Positions 33,280 through 41,241 of a DNA stretch of 64,000 bases are shown here, one piece after another. Position 1 is the stretch's first letter; every line of letters starts with the position of its first letter. The DNA is from an uncultured Burkholderiales bacterium. GTDB taxonomy: Bacteria > Pseudomonadota > Gammaproteobacteria > Burkholderiales > Burkholderiaceae_C. The position numbers were made by a program, and so were the translations under genes. The DNA lies in contig CAIJIT010000318.1 in the NCBI GenBank assembly GCA_903820745.1, forward strand, positions 29,556 through 93,555, given 5' to 3'. The notes beneath the pieces were generated by a model that made no database searches, was not told the origin of the DNA, and saw only the letters and a program-made list of their open reading frames with translations.

Positions 33280-34374
33280 TCAGGTGTTCTTGGAGATCGA
33301 GATGCTCGGGAACTTGCTCGAATAATCCTTGGCCTGCGCAGCGATCTTGATCGCCACCCGGCGCGCCAGAGCCTTGTAGAGCGAGGCGATCTCGCCGTCC
33401 GGGTCGGCAATCACGCTGGGCCGGCCGGCATCGGCCTGCTCACGGATCGTCAATGCCAGCGGCAAGGCGCCGAGGTAGTCGACGCCATATTGATGCGCCA
33501 TCTGCTTGCCGCCATCGGCGCCGAAGATATGTTCCACATGGCCGCATTGGGTGCAGATATGGACGGCCATGTTCTCGACGATGCCGAGAATCGGCACGCC
33601 GACTTTTTCGAACATCTTCAGGCCCTTCTTGGCGTCGATCAGCGCGATGTCCTGCGGCGTGGTGACGATCACCGCACCGGTCACCGGCACGCGCTGCGAC
33701 AGGGTCAACTGGATGTCGCCGGTGCCAGGCGGCATGTCAACGATCAGGTAGTCGAGATCCTGCCAATGGGTCTGACGCAGCAACTGCTCGAGCGCCTGCG
33801 TGGCCATCGGCCCGCGCCAGATCATCGCCTGATCTTCCTCGATCAAAAAGCCGATCGACATGATCTGCAGGCCGTGGCTGAGCATCGGCTCCATCAGCTT
33901 GCCGTCATGGCTTTCCGGCTTGCCGCTGATGCCCAGCATCATCGGCTGGCTCGGGCCGTAGATGTCGGCATCGAGAACACCAACCTTGGCGCCCTCCGCC
34001 GCCAGGGCCAGGGCCAGATTGGCCGCCGTCGTGCTCTTGCCGACGCCGCCCTTGCCCGAGGCCACGGCGATGATGTTCTTCACGCCCGGCAGCAGTTGCA
34101 CGCCGCGCTGCACCGCATGGGCAACGATCTTGCTGTTGATATTGACGCTGACGTTGGCAACGCCGGCCACCTGGCGCGCTGCGGCCACCAACTGGCGGCG
34201 GATTTCCGCGACCTGGCTGGCGCCTGGATAGCCGAGTTCGATCTCGAAGGCCACCGAGTCGCCATCGATGCGAAGCTGCCTGACCTGCCGGGTGCTGACG
34301 AAATCAAGCCCGGTATTGGGGTCGATCACGGTTTGCAGCGCTTGCAGCAGGACTGATTCTTGGATTGAAGACAT
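33280..34374 (-). CDS. Iron-sulfur carrier/P-loop ATPase, Mrp/ApbC family (copy 2)
   Basis: A 364-residue paralogue of the next gene, with the same order of domains: VIDPNTGLDFVSTRQVRQL, VASGKGGVGKSTTAANLA, DADIYGPSQPMMLGISG, DMPPGTGDIQLTLSQRV and HICTQCGHVEHIFG (CxxC). Both copies keep every catalytic residue, so neither looks decayed. Which is the ancestral housekeeping ApbC cannot be told. The first position in the run and a 116-base upstream gap suggest that transcription may begin before this gene. Confidence 0.93.
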   Translation of the reverse strand: MSSIQESVLLQALQTVIDPNTGLDFVSTRQVRQLRIDGDSVAFEIELGYPGASQVAEIRRQLVAAARQVAGVANVSVNINSKIVAHAVQRGVQLLPGVKNIIAVASGKGGVGKSTTAANLALALAAEGAKVGVLDADIYGPSQPMMLGISGKPESHDGKLMEPMLSHGLQIMSIGFLIEEDQAMIWRGPMATQALEQLLRQTHWQDLDYLIVDMPPGTGDIQLTLSQRVPVTGAVIVTTPQDIALIDAKKGLKMFEKVGVPILGIVENMAVHICTQCGHVEHIFGADGGKQMAHQYGVDYLGALPLALTIREQADAGRPSVIADPDGEIASLYKALARRVAIKIAAQAKDYSSKFPSISISKNT

Positions 34375-34490
34375 TGATTGCGTCCGGTGGAGTCGGTCGA
34401 TTCGGCGGTGCCGCAGTCTAGCCTAGGCGCCAATCCCGGCCAGGCGTAGGGGAACTGTGCCGGACCGGGTTGAACAGGAAACACTCCGGC

Positions 34491-35054
34491 TCAAAGTCTC
34501 AGCAAATGCTCACGGTAATAGAGCATCTCGTCGATCGATTCATGGATGTCGGCCAGTGCGGTATGGGCCTGCTGCTTCTTGAAGCCGGCCATGATCGCGG
34601 GCTTCCAACGCCTGGCGAGTTCCTTCAAGGTCGAGACATCGACATTGCGGTAATGGAAAAAGCTTTCCAGCTTGGGCATGTAGTTGGCCATGAAGCGGCG
34701 GTCCTGGCAGATGCTGTTGCCGCACATCGGCGATTTGCCGGCAGGCACATAGACCTTCAGAAAGGCGATCAACTGCGCAACCGCTTCGTCCTCGCTGATG
34801 GTTGAGGCCTTGACCCGATCGATCAAGCCGCTCTTGCCATGCGTGCCCTTGTTCCAGTTGTCCATCTTGTCCAGCGCTTCATCGCTCTGGTGGATCGCAA
34901 ACACCGGACCTTCGACCCGCAGCGTCAGCTGCGCATCGGTGACGACGACGGCGATTTCGATGATGCGGTCGCGGTCCGGGTAGAGGCCGGTCATCTCCAG
35001 GTCGATCCAGATCAGGTTATGTTCGTTCGAGACCAGCGTCGGGGCAATGCTCAT
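34491..35054 (-). CDS. orn: Oligoribonuclease
   Basis: A 187-residue 3'-5' exoribonuclease of the DEDDh family that clears two-to-five-nucleotide RNA and pGpG. The first acidic pair is in [20 protein letters not shown], the second in [17 protein letters not shown], and the C-terminal [14 protein letters not shown] carries the His and Asp. Length matches E. coli Orn. It is divergent from the M48 protease gene with 58 bases between starts. Confidence 0.96.
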   Translation of the reverse strand: MSIAPTLVSNEHNLIWIDLEMTGLYPDRDRIIEIAVVVTDAQLTLRVEGPVFAIHQSDEALDKMDNWNKGTHGKSGLIDRVKASTISEDEAVAQLIAFLKVYVPAGKSPMCGNSICQDRRFMANYMPKLESFFHYRNVDVSTLKELARRWKPAIMAGFKKQQAHTALADIHESIDEMLYYREHLLRL

Positions 35055-35112
35055 AGGGGGAGTTTCTTTGGCAATTGAATCGCTCGGATTGTCGCAGCCC
35101 TACACTGCGCTG

Positions 35113-36396
35113 ATGTCTGCAAGCATTCTTCCCCCCATCCCGTCCACCGCCTTGAGCCTGGCCTTCGCCTTGGCGCTGCTGGCTTCAGTGTTGTGCAAAT
35201 TCTGGCTCAGCAGTCGCCAGGTGCGCCATGTCGCCCTGCACCGCGGAGCTGTGCCCGAGGCATTTGCCGCCAAGGTGCCACTGGCGGCACACCAGAAGGC
35301 CGCCGATTACACGCTGGTGCGCAGCCGCTTTGGCCAGTTGAACCTGGCCTTCAGCAGTTCATTGCTGCTGGGCTGGACTTTGCTGGGCGGGCTCGACGCC
35401 TTGAATCTGGCCTTGTCCGACCTGGTCCTGCCCCGTTTCGGCGTGATGGCTTACCAGTTGTCGCTGCTGTCCGCGTTCACGCTGATCGGCAGCCTGCTCG
35501 ACCTGCCCTGGGAGCTCTACAACATCTTCCGCATCGAGCAGCAATTCGGCTTCAACCGCATGACGCTGAAGTTGTATGCGCTCGACATGCTCAAAGGCGC
35601 GTTGGTCGGCATGCTGCTGGGCCTGCCGATCGCCGGGCTGATTGTCTGGTTGATGGGGGCCGCGGGCGCCTATTGGTGGCTCTGGGCCTGGAGTTCCTGG
35701 GTTGCAATCAACCTGCTGATCCTGCTGATCTACCCGACGCTGATCGCGCCGCTGTTCAACAAGTTCACGCCGCTTGACGACGCCGATCTGAAAGCCCGCG
35801 TCGAAGGCCTGATGGCGCGCTGCGGCTTTGCCGCCAAAGGCCTGTTCGTGATGGACGGCAGCCGCCGCTCGGCCCATGGTAATGCTTACTTCACCGGCTT
35901 CGGCCCGTCCAAGCGGGTGGTCTTTTTCGACACTTTGCTGAGTCGCTTGAACGGCCCTGAAGTCGAAGCGGTGCTGGCCCATGAGCTCGGGCATTTCAAG
36001 CACAAGCATGTGCTGAAACGGATGTTGACGCTGTTCGCGATCAGCTTGGGCGGTTTCGCCTGCCTGGGCTGGTTGTCGACCCAGGCCGGCTTCTACCTGG
36101 CCTTCAGCGTGCAACCGAATATGGCGGCACCCAACGATGCGCTGGCCCTGCTGCTGTTCATGCTGGTGCTGCCGGTATTTTTCTTTTTCTTCACGCCGCT
36201 GGCGAGCCATTTTTCGCGCCGCGACGAGTTCCAGGCCGATGCCTATGCTTGCGCCCACGCCAGTGGCGCCGACCTGGCCAGCGCCTTGCTGAAGTTGCAT
36301 GAAGACAATGCCGGCACGCTGACCCCCGACAAGGTCTACGCGCGCTTTTACTATTCACATCCTCCCGCCAGCGAACGCATCGCTGCCTTGCTATGA
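35113..36396 (+). CDS. M48 family metallopeptidase, Ste24/CAAX-protease-like
   Basis: A 427-residue zinc protease of the inner membrane. Seven or so hydrophobic stretches surround the active site, HELGH at 290-294, with the third ligand Glu372 in RRDEFQADAYA. YNIFRIEQQFGFNRMT is a typical Ste24 segment. Substrates in bacteria are unclear, perhaps misfolded membrane proteins or quality control. The ATG at 35113 lacks a strong ribosome site. The stop overlaps the next gene as ATGA, so it leads a three-gene operon with PCD and rsgA. Confidence 0.93.
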   Translation: MSASILPPIPSTALSLAFALALLASVLCKFWLSSRQVRHVALHRGAVPEAFAAKVPLAAHQKAADYTLVRSRFGQLNLAFSSSLLLGWTLLGGLDALNLALSDLVLPRFGVMAYQLSLLSAFTLIGSLLDLPWELYNIFRIEQQFGFNRMTLKLYALDMLKGALVGMLLGLPIAGLIVWLMGAAGAYWWLWAWSSWVAINLLILLIYPTLIAPLFNKFTPLDDADLKARVEGLMARCGFAAKGLFVMDGSRRSAHGNAYFTGFGPSKRVVFFDTLLSRLNGPEVEAVLAHELGHFKHKHVLKRMLTLFAISLGGFACLGWLSTQAGFYLAFSVQPNMAAPNDALALLLFMLVLPVFFFFFTPLASHFSRRDEFQADAYACAHASGADLASALLKLHEDNAGTLTPDKVYARFYYSHPPASERIAALL

Positions 36397-36722
36397 ACCT
36401 ATTGCTCGCCCAATGCACGCCGCAGCACGAAGCCCTGACCCAGGACCGACTCGACGAGCTGCTGCTGCAAGCTCCTGGTTGGAGCGTCGACCCCGAGCAG
36501 CGCTCGATCGCCAAGCGCTTTGGCTTCGACAACTTCTACCAGGTGATGGCCTTCGTCAACGCGGTCGCCGAAGTCGCCCATGGGCAGGACCACCACCCCG
36601 AAATGCATCTGGGCTATGACGCTTGCACAGTCAGCTTCAGCACCCATTCAGCCCAGGGCCTGACCCTCAACGACTTCATCTGCGCCGTGCAGGTCAGCGC
36701 GCTGCCGGAAACCAGCCCGTGA
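36393..36722 (+). CDS. Pterin-4a-carbinolamine dehydratase
   Basis: A 109-residue PCD/DCoH-family protein that dehydrates 4a-hydroxy-tetrahydrobiopterin, recycling the pterin of phenylalanine hydroxylase; some bacterial members have other pterin roles. The core GWSVDPEQRSIAKRFGFDNFYQVMAFVNAVAEVAHGQDHHPEMHLGYD contains the catalytic His residues in DHHPE. It overlaps both neighbours by four bases (ATGA and GTGA). No phenylalanine hydroxylase is in view. Confidence 0.93.
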   Translation: MNLLLAQCTPQHEALTQDRLDELLLQAPGWSVDPEQRSIAKRFGFDNFYQVMAFVNAVAEVAHGQDHHPEMHLGYDACTVSFSTHSAQGLTLNDFICAVQVSALPETSP

Positions 36723-37627
36723 CGCGTTTCAATGCGCTCGATCTGGGCCTGGTGGTGCGCGGTCATGGCCGGCATTACATCGTTGAAGACAGCGATGGCA
36801 AGCGACGGGTCTGCCACCCACGTGGCAAGAAGAGCGACTGTGTCGTCGGCGACCAGGTGCGCTGGGCACCCTCCGGCTCGGACGAGGGCGTGATCGAAGC
36901 GGTTGAGCCACGGCGTAACCTGCTGTTCCGCCAGGACGAATGGAAGACCAAGAGCTTTGCCGCTAACCTCGACCAGTTGTTGGTGCTGGTGGCGGTGGAA
37001 CCGGTGTTCAGCGAAAGCCAGTTGACGCGTTCCTTGATCGCCGCCGAGGCCGCTGGCATCGCCACGACGATCGCCCTGAACAAGACCGACCTGCCCGGCG
37101 CTGCCTCGGCGCGCGAACGCCTGGCGCCTTACCGCGCCATGGGAGCGCCGATGATGGAACTGGCGATGAAAACCGATCCGGTGGGCTCGAGCGCGACGCT
37201 GCTGCCCTGGCTGGCCGGCAAGCGCACTTTTGTGTTGGGCCCCAGCGGCACCGGCAAAAGCACTTTGATCAACCTGCTGATCCCCGATGCCAAAGCCCAG
37301 GTCGGTGAAATTTCGCAGGCCTTGAACTCGGGGCGCCACACGACGACGACGACGCAGTGGTATTGGCTCGACGCCGACCGGGAAACCGCCTTGATCGACT
37401 CGCCCGGTTTCCAGGAGTTCGGCTTGAAGCAGATCGAGCCGGCGCATCTGCCCCTGTTCATGCCCGACCTGCGGCGCCATGCCGACCATTGCCGCTTCTA
37501 CAACTGCACGCACCAGCATGAACCGGGTTGTGGTGTTCGCGACGCGGTTGACCAGGGCCAGATCAGCGCCTCGCGCTACCGGATCTATGGCGAAATCTTG
37601 CGCGAGTTGAGCAGCAAGCGCTGGTAA
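36719..37627 (+). CDS. rsgA: Ribosome small-subunit biogenesis GTPase RsgA
   Basis: A circularly permuted GTPase that checks late 30S subunit maturation. It has 302 residues. An N-terminal OB domain (KSDCVVGDQVRW) precedes the permuted G motifs: NKTDLPG (G4), GPSGTGKSTLIN (G1), GRHTTTTTQW, and DSPGFQEFGL (G3). A zinc-binding C-terminus follows (HADHCRFYNCTHQHEPGC). The GTG start overlaps the PCD stop as GTGA; longer in-frame starts would run inside PCD. Confidence 0.95.
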   Translation: MTRFNALDLGLVVRGHGRHYIVEDSDGKRRVCHPRGKKSDCVVGDQVRWAPSGSDEGVIEAVEPRRNLLFRQDEWKTKSFAANLDQLLVLVAVEPVFSESQLTRSLIAAEAAGIATTIALNKTDLPGAASARERLAPYRAMGAPMMELAMKTDPVGSSATLLPWLAGKRTFVLGPSGTGKSTLINLLIPDAKAQVGEISQALNSGRHTTTTTQWYWLDADRETALIDSPGFQEFGLKQIEPAHLPLFMPDLRRHADHCRFYNCTHQHEPGCGVRDAVDQGQISASRYRIYGEILRELSSKRW

Positions 37628-37636
37628 AAAAACCTT

Positions 37637-38395
37637 TCAGCCGCGACCCACATAGGGCATGGCGGTCGCCATCACCGTCATGAACTGCACATTCGCTGCG
37701 AGCGGCAGCCCGGCCATATAGAGCAGCGCCGAAGCCGCATGCTCGACATCCATCGTCGCCTCGATCGCGATGCGGCCATCAGCCTGGCGCACACCGCGCG
37801 TCATCGGCATGGCCATCTCGGTCAGGGCATTGCCGAGGTCGAGCTGACCACAGGCGATGTTGTGTTCCCGCCCGTCGAGCGACAAGGCTTTGGTCAAGCC
37901 GGTGACCGCATGTTTGGTCGCCGTGTAAGGGGCTGAAAAGGGCCGCGGCGCATGCGCCGAGATCGAACCGTTGTTGATGATGCGGCCGCCCTTCGGTGAC
38001 TGCGACTTCATCAGTTTGAAAGCAGCCTGCGCGCAGAGGAAGCTGCCGGTCAGGTTGACGTCGACAACCGTCTGCCATTGCTCGAATGTCAGTTCGTCGA
38101 TCGGCAGCGCCGGTGCGGCAATGCCGGCGTTGTTGAACAACAGGTCGAGCCGACCGAACTCACCCCTGATCTGTTCAAACAGGGCGCTGACTTGCGCCGG
38201 CCGGCCGACATCGGCGGCCAGCACCAGCGCCTGCGCCGGGTCTTCGAACATTGCAGCAGTCTGTTGCAATGACTCTATGTGCCGCCCAACCAGGGCAACG
38301 CGCCAGCCGGCATTCATCAAAGCCAGCGCGCCAGCGCGGCCGACACCCGACCCTGCGCCGGTGACGAGCGCGTATTTTTTCTGGATTTCGTTCAT
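37637..38395 (-). CDS. Short-chain dehydrogenase/reductase
   Basis: A 252-residue SDR oxidoreductase. The NAD(P) motif is [15 protein letters not shown], followed by [12 protein letters not shown], the Ser region [25 protein letters not shown] with catalytic YTATK. The conserved Asn before the active Ser is present. Substrate unknown. It converges on rsgA and is 56 bases upstream of the sensor kinase stop, so it is probably independent of it. Confidence 0.9.
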   Translation of the reverse strand: MNEIQKKYALVTGAGSGVGRAGALALMNAGWRVALVGRHIESLQQTAAMFEDPAQALVLAADVGRPAQVSALFEQIRGEFGRLDLLFNNAGIAAPALPIDELTFEQWQTVVDVNLTGSFLCAQAAFKLMKSQSPKGGRIINNGSISAHAPRPFSAPYTATKHAVTGLTKALSLDGREHNIACGQLDLGNALTEMAMPMTRGVRQADGRIAIEATMDVEHAASALLYMAGLPLAANVQFMTVMATAMPYVGRG

Positions 38396-38451
38396 ATCCG
38401 GCCTCCTGCCGCACGGACTGCGGCTCGGATCCGATCATAAACAGACTGCGC

Positions 38452-39819
38452 TCAGCCTGCGGGCAGGCTCAGCACGAACATGCTGCCGCCGCCCGGGCGG
38501 GCTTCGCAGCGTACCTGCCCGCCATGGCGCAAGGCGATCTGCCGGACCAGACTCAGGCCGAGGCCGATGCCACCCGCCTGTTCGGCATGGCCGGGCAAAC
38601 GGAAGAATGCATCGAAGATGCGCTCGTGCATCGCAGCGGGGACACCTGGTCCGCGGTCGCAAACCCTCAGCTCAGCCATGCTGCCAACAAGCTGCAATTC
38701 GAGCCGCACCTGGCTGCCGCCATAGCGGCAGGCGTTGTCGAGCAGATTGCGCAAGGCACGCCGTAGCAAACGGTCTTCACCGATGACATGCATGCGGGTC
38801 AGCCCTGGCATCGACTCAAATTCGGCACCGGCACGCGCCGCCTCTTCAACTGCCATGCCGAGCAGGTCGACCTCCTCGGCAGCAAGCTGGGCATCGGAAT
38901 CCAGTCGGCTCGCCAACAGCACCTCCTCGACCAGAGCGTCGAGCTCGGCGATGTTGGTATCGATCTCGGTCGCCAGTCTGGCACGTTGGGCCGGGCCGGC
39001 TGCGTCGATCATCGCCACAGCCATCTTCAAGCGAGCCAGCGGCGAGCGCAATTCATGGCTGGCATTGGCCAGCATCGACTGCTGCGAGCGCAGCAGCGTT
39101 TCGATCTGCGCTGCGGCCAAATTGAAGCTGGCGGCCAACGCCGCCACCTCGTCATTGCCCTTCTGGTCGACCCGATGGGCCAACCGTCCCGCACCAAACT
39201 GCTCGACACCGCGCTTCAACTCTTCCAGTCGCCGCGTCAAACGGCGCACCACCGGATAGGCACCCGCGGCAACACCGAGGAACAGCAACACCAGAAATAT
39301 CAGCAGCCACTGACCATTTTGCGGCGCGGTCAGCATCTGCCAGGGCGAATCATCAAGCCTGGGGCCGCGGGGCCTCATGCCAGTTGGCCCGCCTTCGCGG
39401 CCACCCTCGAACGAGAGCTGCCCGAACCCCGGCTGCTGCCTGGGAAACCGGATCATGGCCAGGCTGCGCCCATCAGCCATCTGCATGTGGATGCTTCGCA
39501 TGCCGGCCTCGGCCTCACGCTGTTCATACCTTTCGGAGGCCGCGATGCGCTTGCCATCGGCATCGTTCAAGGCGATCGCCATGCGCAGCCGCTGGCCCCA
39601 GTCCCGCAAGGCAGCGGCTTGCTCGGCACGCGGTGCGCTAACAGGCGGCAAGGCGAGATGAATCAGTTGCACCATCGCATTCAAGCGCTCCGGTGCCTGA
39701 GATTCGGCATTGCCGCGCTCCTGCTCGATATGGCGCTGGAACAGCCAGGTCGAGCCAAAGGCAAAAGCCAGCAGCAGCACGACCAGCGTCAGGTAGATGC
39801 GGAGATAGAGTGAGCGCAT
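38452..39819 (-). CDS. Sensor histidine kinase (CpxA/RstB-like)
   Basis: A 455-residue membrane kinase. Membrane helices fall at about 8-27 and 171-190 with a periplasmic sensor between them. A HAMP segment follows, then the H-box ANASHELRSPLARLK (His255), RNLLDNACRYGG (N-box) and the G-boxes DRGPGVP and GGIGLGLSLV. It pairs with the response regulator 18 bases upstream and with a Spy-like gene beyond, matching envelope-stress systems of the Cpx type. The sensor loop is rich in Arg, Gly and Pro, so the signal cannot be named. Confidence 0.93.
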   Translation of the reverse strand: MRSLYLRIYLTLVVLLLAFAFGSTWLFQRHIEQERGNAESQAPERLNAMVQLIHLALPPVSAPRAEQAAALRDWGQRLRMAIALNDADGKRIAASERYEQREAEAGMRSIHMQMADGRSLAMIRFPRQQPGFGQLSFEGGREGGPTGMRPRGPRLDDSPWQMLTAPQNGQWLLIFLVLLFLGVAAGAYPVVRRLTRRLEELKRGVEQFGAGRLAHRVDQKGNDEVAALAASFNLAAAQIETLLRSQQSMLANASHELRSPLARLKMAVAMIDAAGPAQRARLATEIDTNIAELDALVEEVLLASRLDSDAQLAAEEVDLLGMAVEEAARAGAEFESMPGLTRMHVIGEDRLLRRALRNLLDNACRYGGSQVRLELQLVGSMAELRVCDRGPGVPAAMHERIFDAFFRLPGHAEQAGGIGLGLSLVRQIALRHGGQVRCEARPGGGSMFVLSLPAG

Positions 39820-39837
39820 CAATGCCTCGGGCAGGGC

Positions 39838-40545
39838 TCAGTGACTCGGCTCGGCATCTTGCTTGCGGGCAAAGACATAGCCGACACCGCGCACGGTCAG
39901 AATGCGCCGCGGCGCCTTGATATCGTCTTCGATCACCGACCGGATGCGCGAGATATGCACATCGATCGAGCGGTCAAATGCGTCGAGCGGATGACCTTTG
40001 AGCGAATCCATGATCTGGTCGCGAGTCAGCACGCGGCCGGGGTTCTGGGCCAACACCACCAGCAGGTCGAATTGGTGACCGGTCAGGTCGCAGGCCTGCC
40101 CATCGAGCCTAGCCAGCCTGGCTGCCGGATCGATCTCCAGTCGCCCGAAGCGCAGCACTTCATCTTCGGTCGCTGCCGGCTCGGCGCGGCGCAACAAGGC
40201 CTTGATTCTTGCCTGTAGCTCCCTTGGTTCGAACGGTTTGGCCAGGTAATCATCGGCACCGAGTTCGAGGCCAAGGATCCGGTCCATTGACTCACCGCGC
40301 GCTGACAGCATCAGCACCGGCAGGCGTCGCGTCCGCGAGTCCGCACGCAACTCGCGGCAAAAGTCAAGCCCATCACCATCAGGCAGCATCAGATCGAGCA
40401 CCAGCAAATCCGGATCCCCCCCACCCAGAAACTGCCGTCCCGCCTGCAATGAACCTGCCGTGGCTACTTCAAAACCGGCAGCGGTCAGGTACTCGCTGAG
40501 CATCGCCGTCAGCCTTGCGTCATCATCAATCAACAGCAGTTTCAT
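39838..40545 (-). CDS. OmpR-family response regulator
   Basis: A 235-residue DNA-binding regulator. The receiver domain has the acidic pocket LLIDDDARL, the phospho-acceptor Asp51 in LLVLDLMLPDGDG and the conserved Lys in GADDYLAKPFEPREL. A winged-helix output follows with VLTRDQIMDSLKGHPLDAFDRSIDVHISRIRSVIEDD. It is translated just before the kinase. A pair of tandem decamers in front of the Spy-like gene could be its target. Confidence 0.95.
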   Translation of the reverse strand: MKLLLIDDDARLTAMLSEYLTAAGFEVATAGSLQAGRQFLGGGDPDLLVLDLMLPDGDGLDFCRELRADSRTRRLPVLMLSARGESMDRILGLELGADDYLAKPFEPRELQARIKALLRRAEPAATEDEVLRFGRLEIDPAARLARLDGQACDLTGHQFDLLVVLAQNPGRVLTRDQIMDSLKGHPLDAFDRSIDVHISRIRSVIEDDIKAPRRILTVRGVGYVFARKQDAEPSH

Positions 40546-40581
40546 CTAGATTCCGGGTCGGGCGAACGCAAGGTCCGAGGC

Positions 40582-40601
40582 CCCGGGGGCCTTGCCCCGG
40601 G
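40582..40601 (-). terminator. GC-rich hairpin between the Spy-like gene and the response regulator
   Basis: CCCGGGG and CCCCGGG form a 7-base stem with a 6-base loop. There is no T tract, so it is at most a weak or processing element. Confidence 0.3.
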
Positions 40602-40608
40602 ATCTGCT

Positions 40609-41109
40609 TCAGTTGGCACTCTTGGCCGGGCGAGGCGGCATCTGCTCGGCCATCCGGGCCTGACGCTTTTTCATCCGCTCGGCGAACTTGGCGCGCTGCT
40701 CGGGTGTCAGCACCCGCGCGACTTCAACCATCGCCAGACTCATGCGCTTGCTGACCGCCTCATGCTGGGCCTGCATTTGCACCCGCAAGGCTTCGATCGC
40801 AGCGGCGTCGATGTTCGTTGCGGCGAACAAGGCCAGGCCCTGCTGACGCAACTTGTTGCCGGCTTGATGCTGGGCCTTCATGTCGGCGCGCGCGGCTTGC
40901 ATGATCTGCTTGATCTGGGCGCGTTGGGCATCGGTCGCATCGACGGCCTCAAGCAAATGCTCGATCCTGCCGCCCATCATCATCTCCGGACCGCCTTGAC
41001 CACCACGCATGCCGCCATGACCTTGCGCCATGGCGGTCAGGCCGCTGAATGCCAGCACCGACACCACCGCGCCGGTCTTCAAGATCTTGATCAAATTCAC
41101 TTTGCTCAT
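40609..41109 (-). CDS. Spy/CpxP-like periplasmic protein
   Basis: A 166-residue protein with a signal peptide (FSGLTAMAQG). The mature part is helical, with an LTxxQ-like motif in VLTPEQRAKFAERMKK and a Met/Gly-rich start (GMRGGQGGPEMMMGG). Spy and CpxP are ATP-independent periplasmic chaperones that dampen the Cpx system. Its location before a two-component pair fits a target and feedback partner. It is likely transcribed with or just before the regulator. Confidence 0.88.
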   Translation of the reverse strand: MSKVNLIKILKTGAVVSVLAFSGLTAMAQGHGGMRGGQGGPEMMMGGRIEHLLEAVDATDAQRAQIKQIMQAARADMKAQHQAGNKLRQQGLALFAATNIDAAAIEALRVQMQAQHEAVSKRMSLAMVEVARVLTPEQRAKFAERMKKRQARMAEQMPPRPAKSAN

Positions 41110-41175
41110 GGGATTTTTCCTCGGAATATTTGGAAGGCTCCATCTTCGCGCCTGCTCGTTACTCGCCCATGCTCA

Positions 41176-41195
41176 AAGCGTAAAGAATCGTTAAG
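41176..41195 (-). promoter_or_regulatory. Tandem half-sites, likely response-regulator box before the Spy-like gene
   Basis: On the minus strand, decamers CTTAACGATT and CTTTACGCTT follow each other directly and agree at 8 of 10 bases. On the plus strand this reads GTAAA-N5-GTTAA, one base off the E. coli CpxR box GTAAA-N5-GTAAA. It lies 67-86 bases before the Spy-like start. Confidence 0.55.
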
Positions 41196-41241
41196 ACAGG
41201 GCCTGGCCAACTCGCTTTGAACCCTTCCCTGCCGATTCCGT

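Noticed and set aside
34375..34490. GCCGGA/TCCGGC inverted repeat after orn
   Set aside because: Six-base arms 20 bases apart with no T tract; too weak to call.
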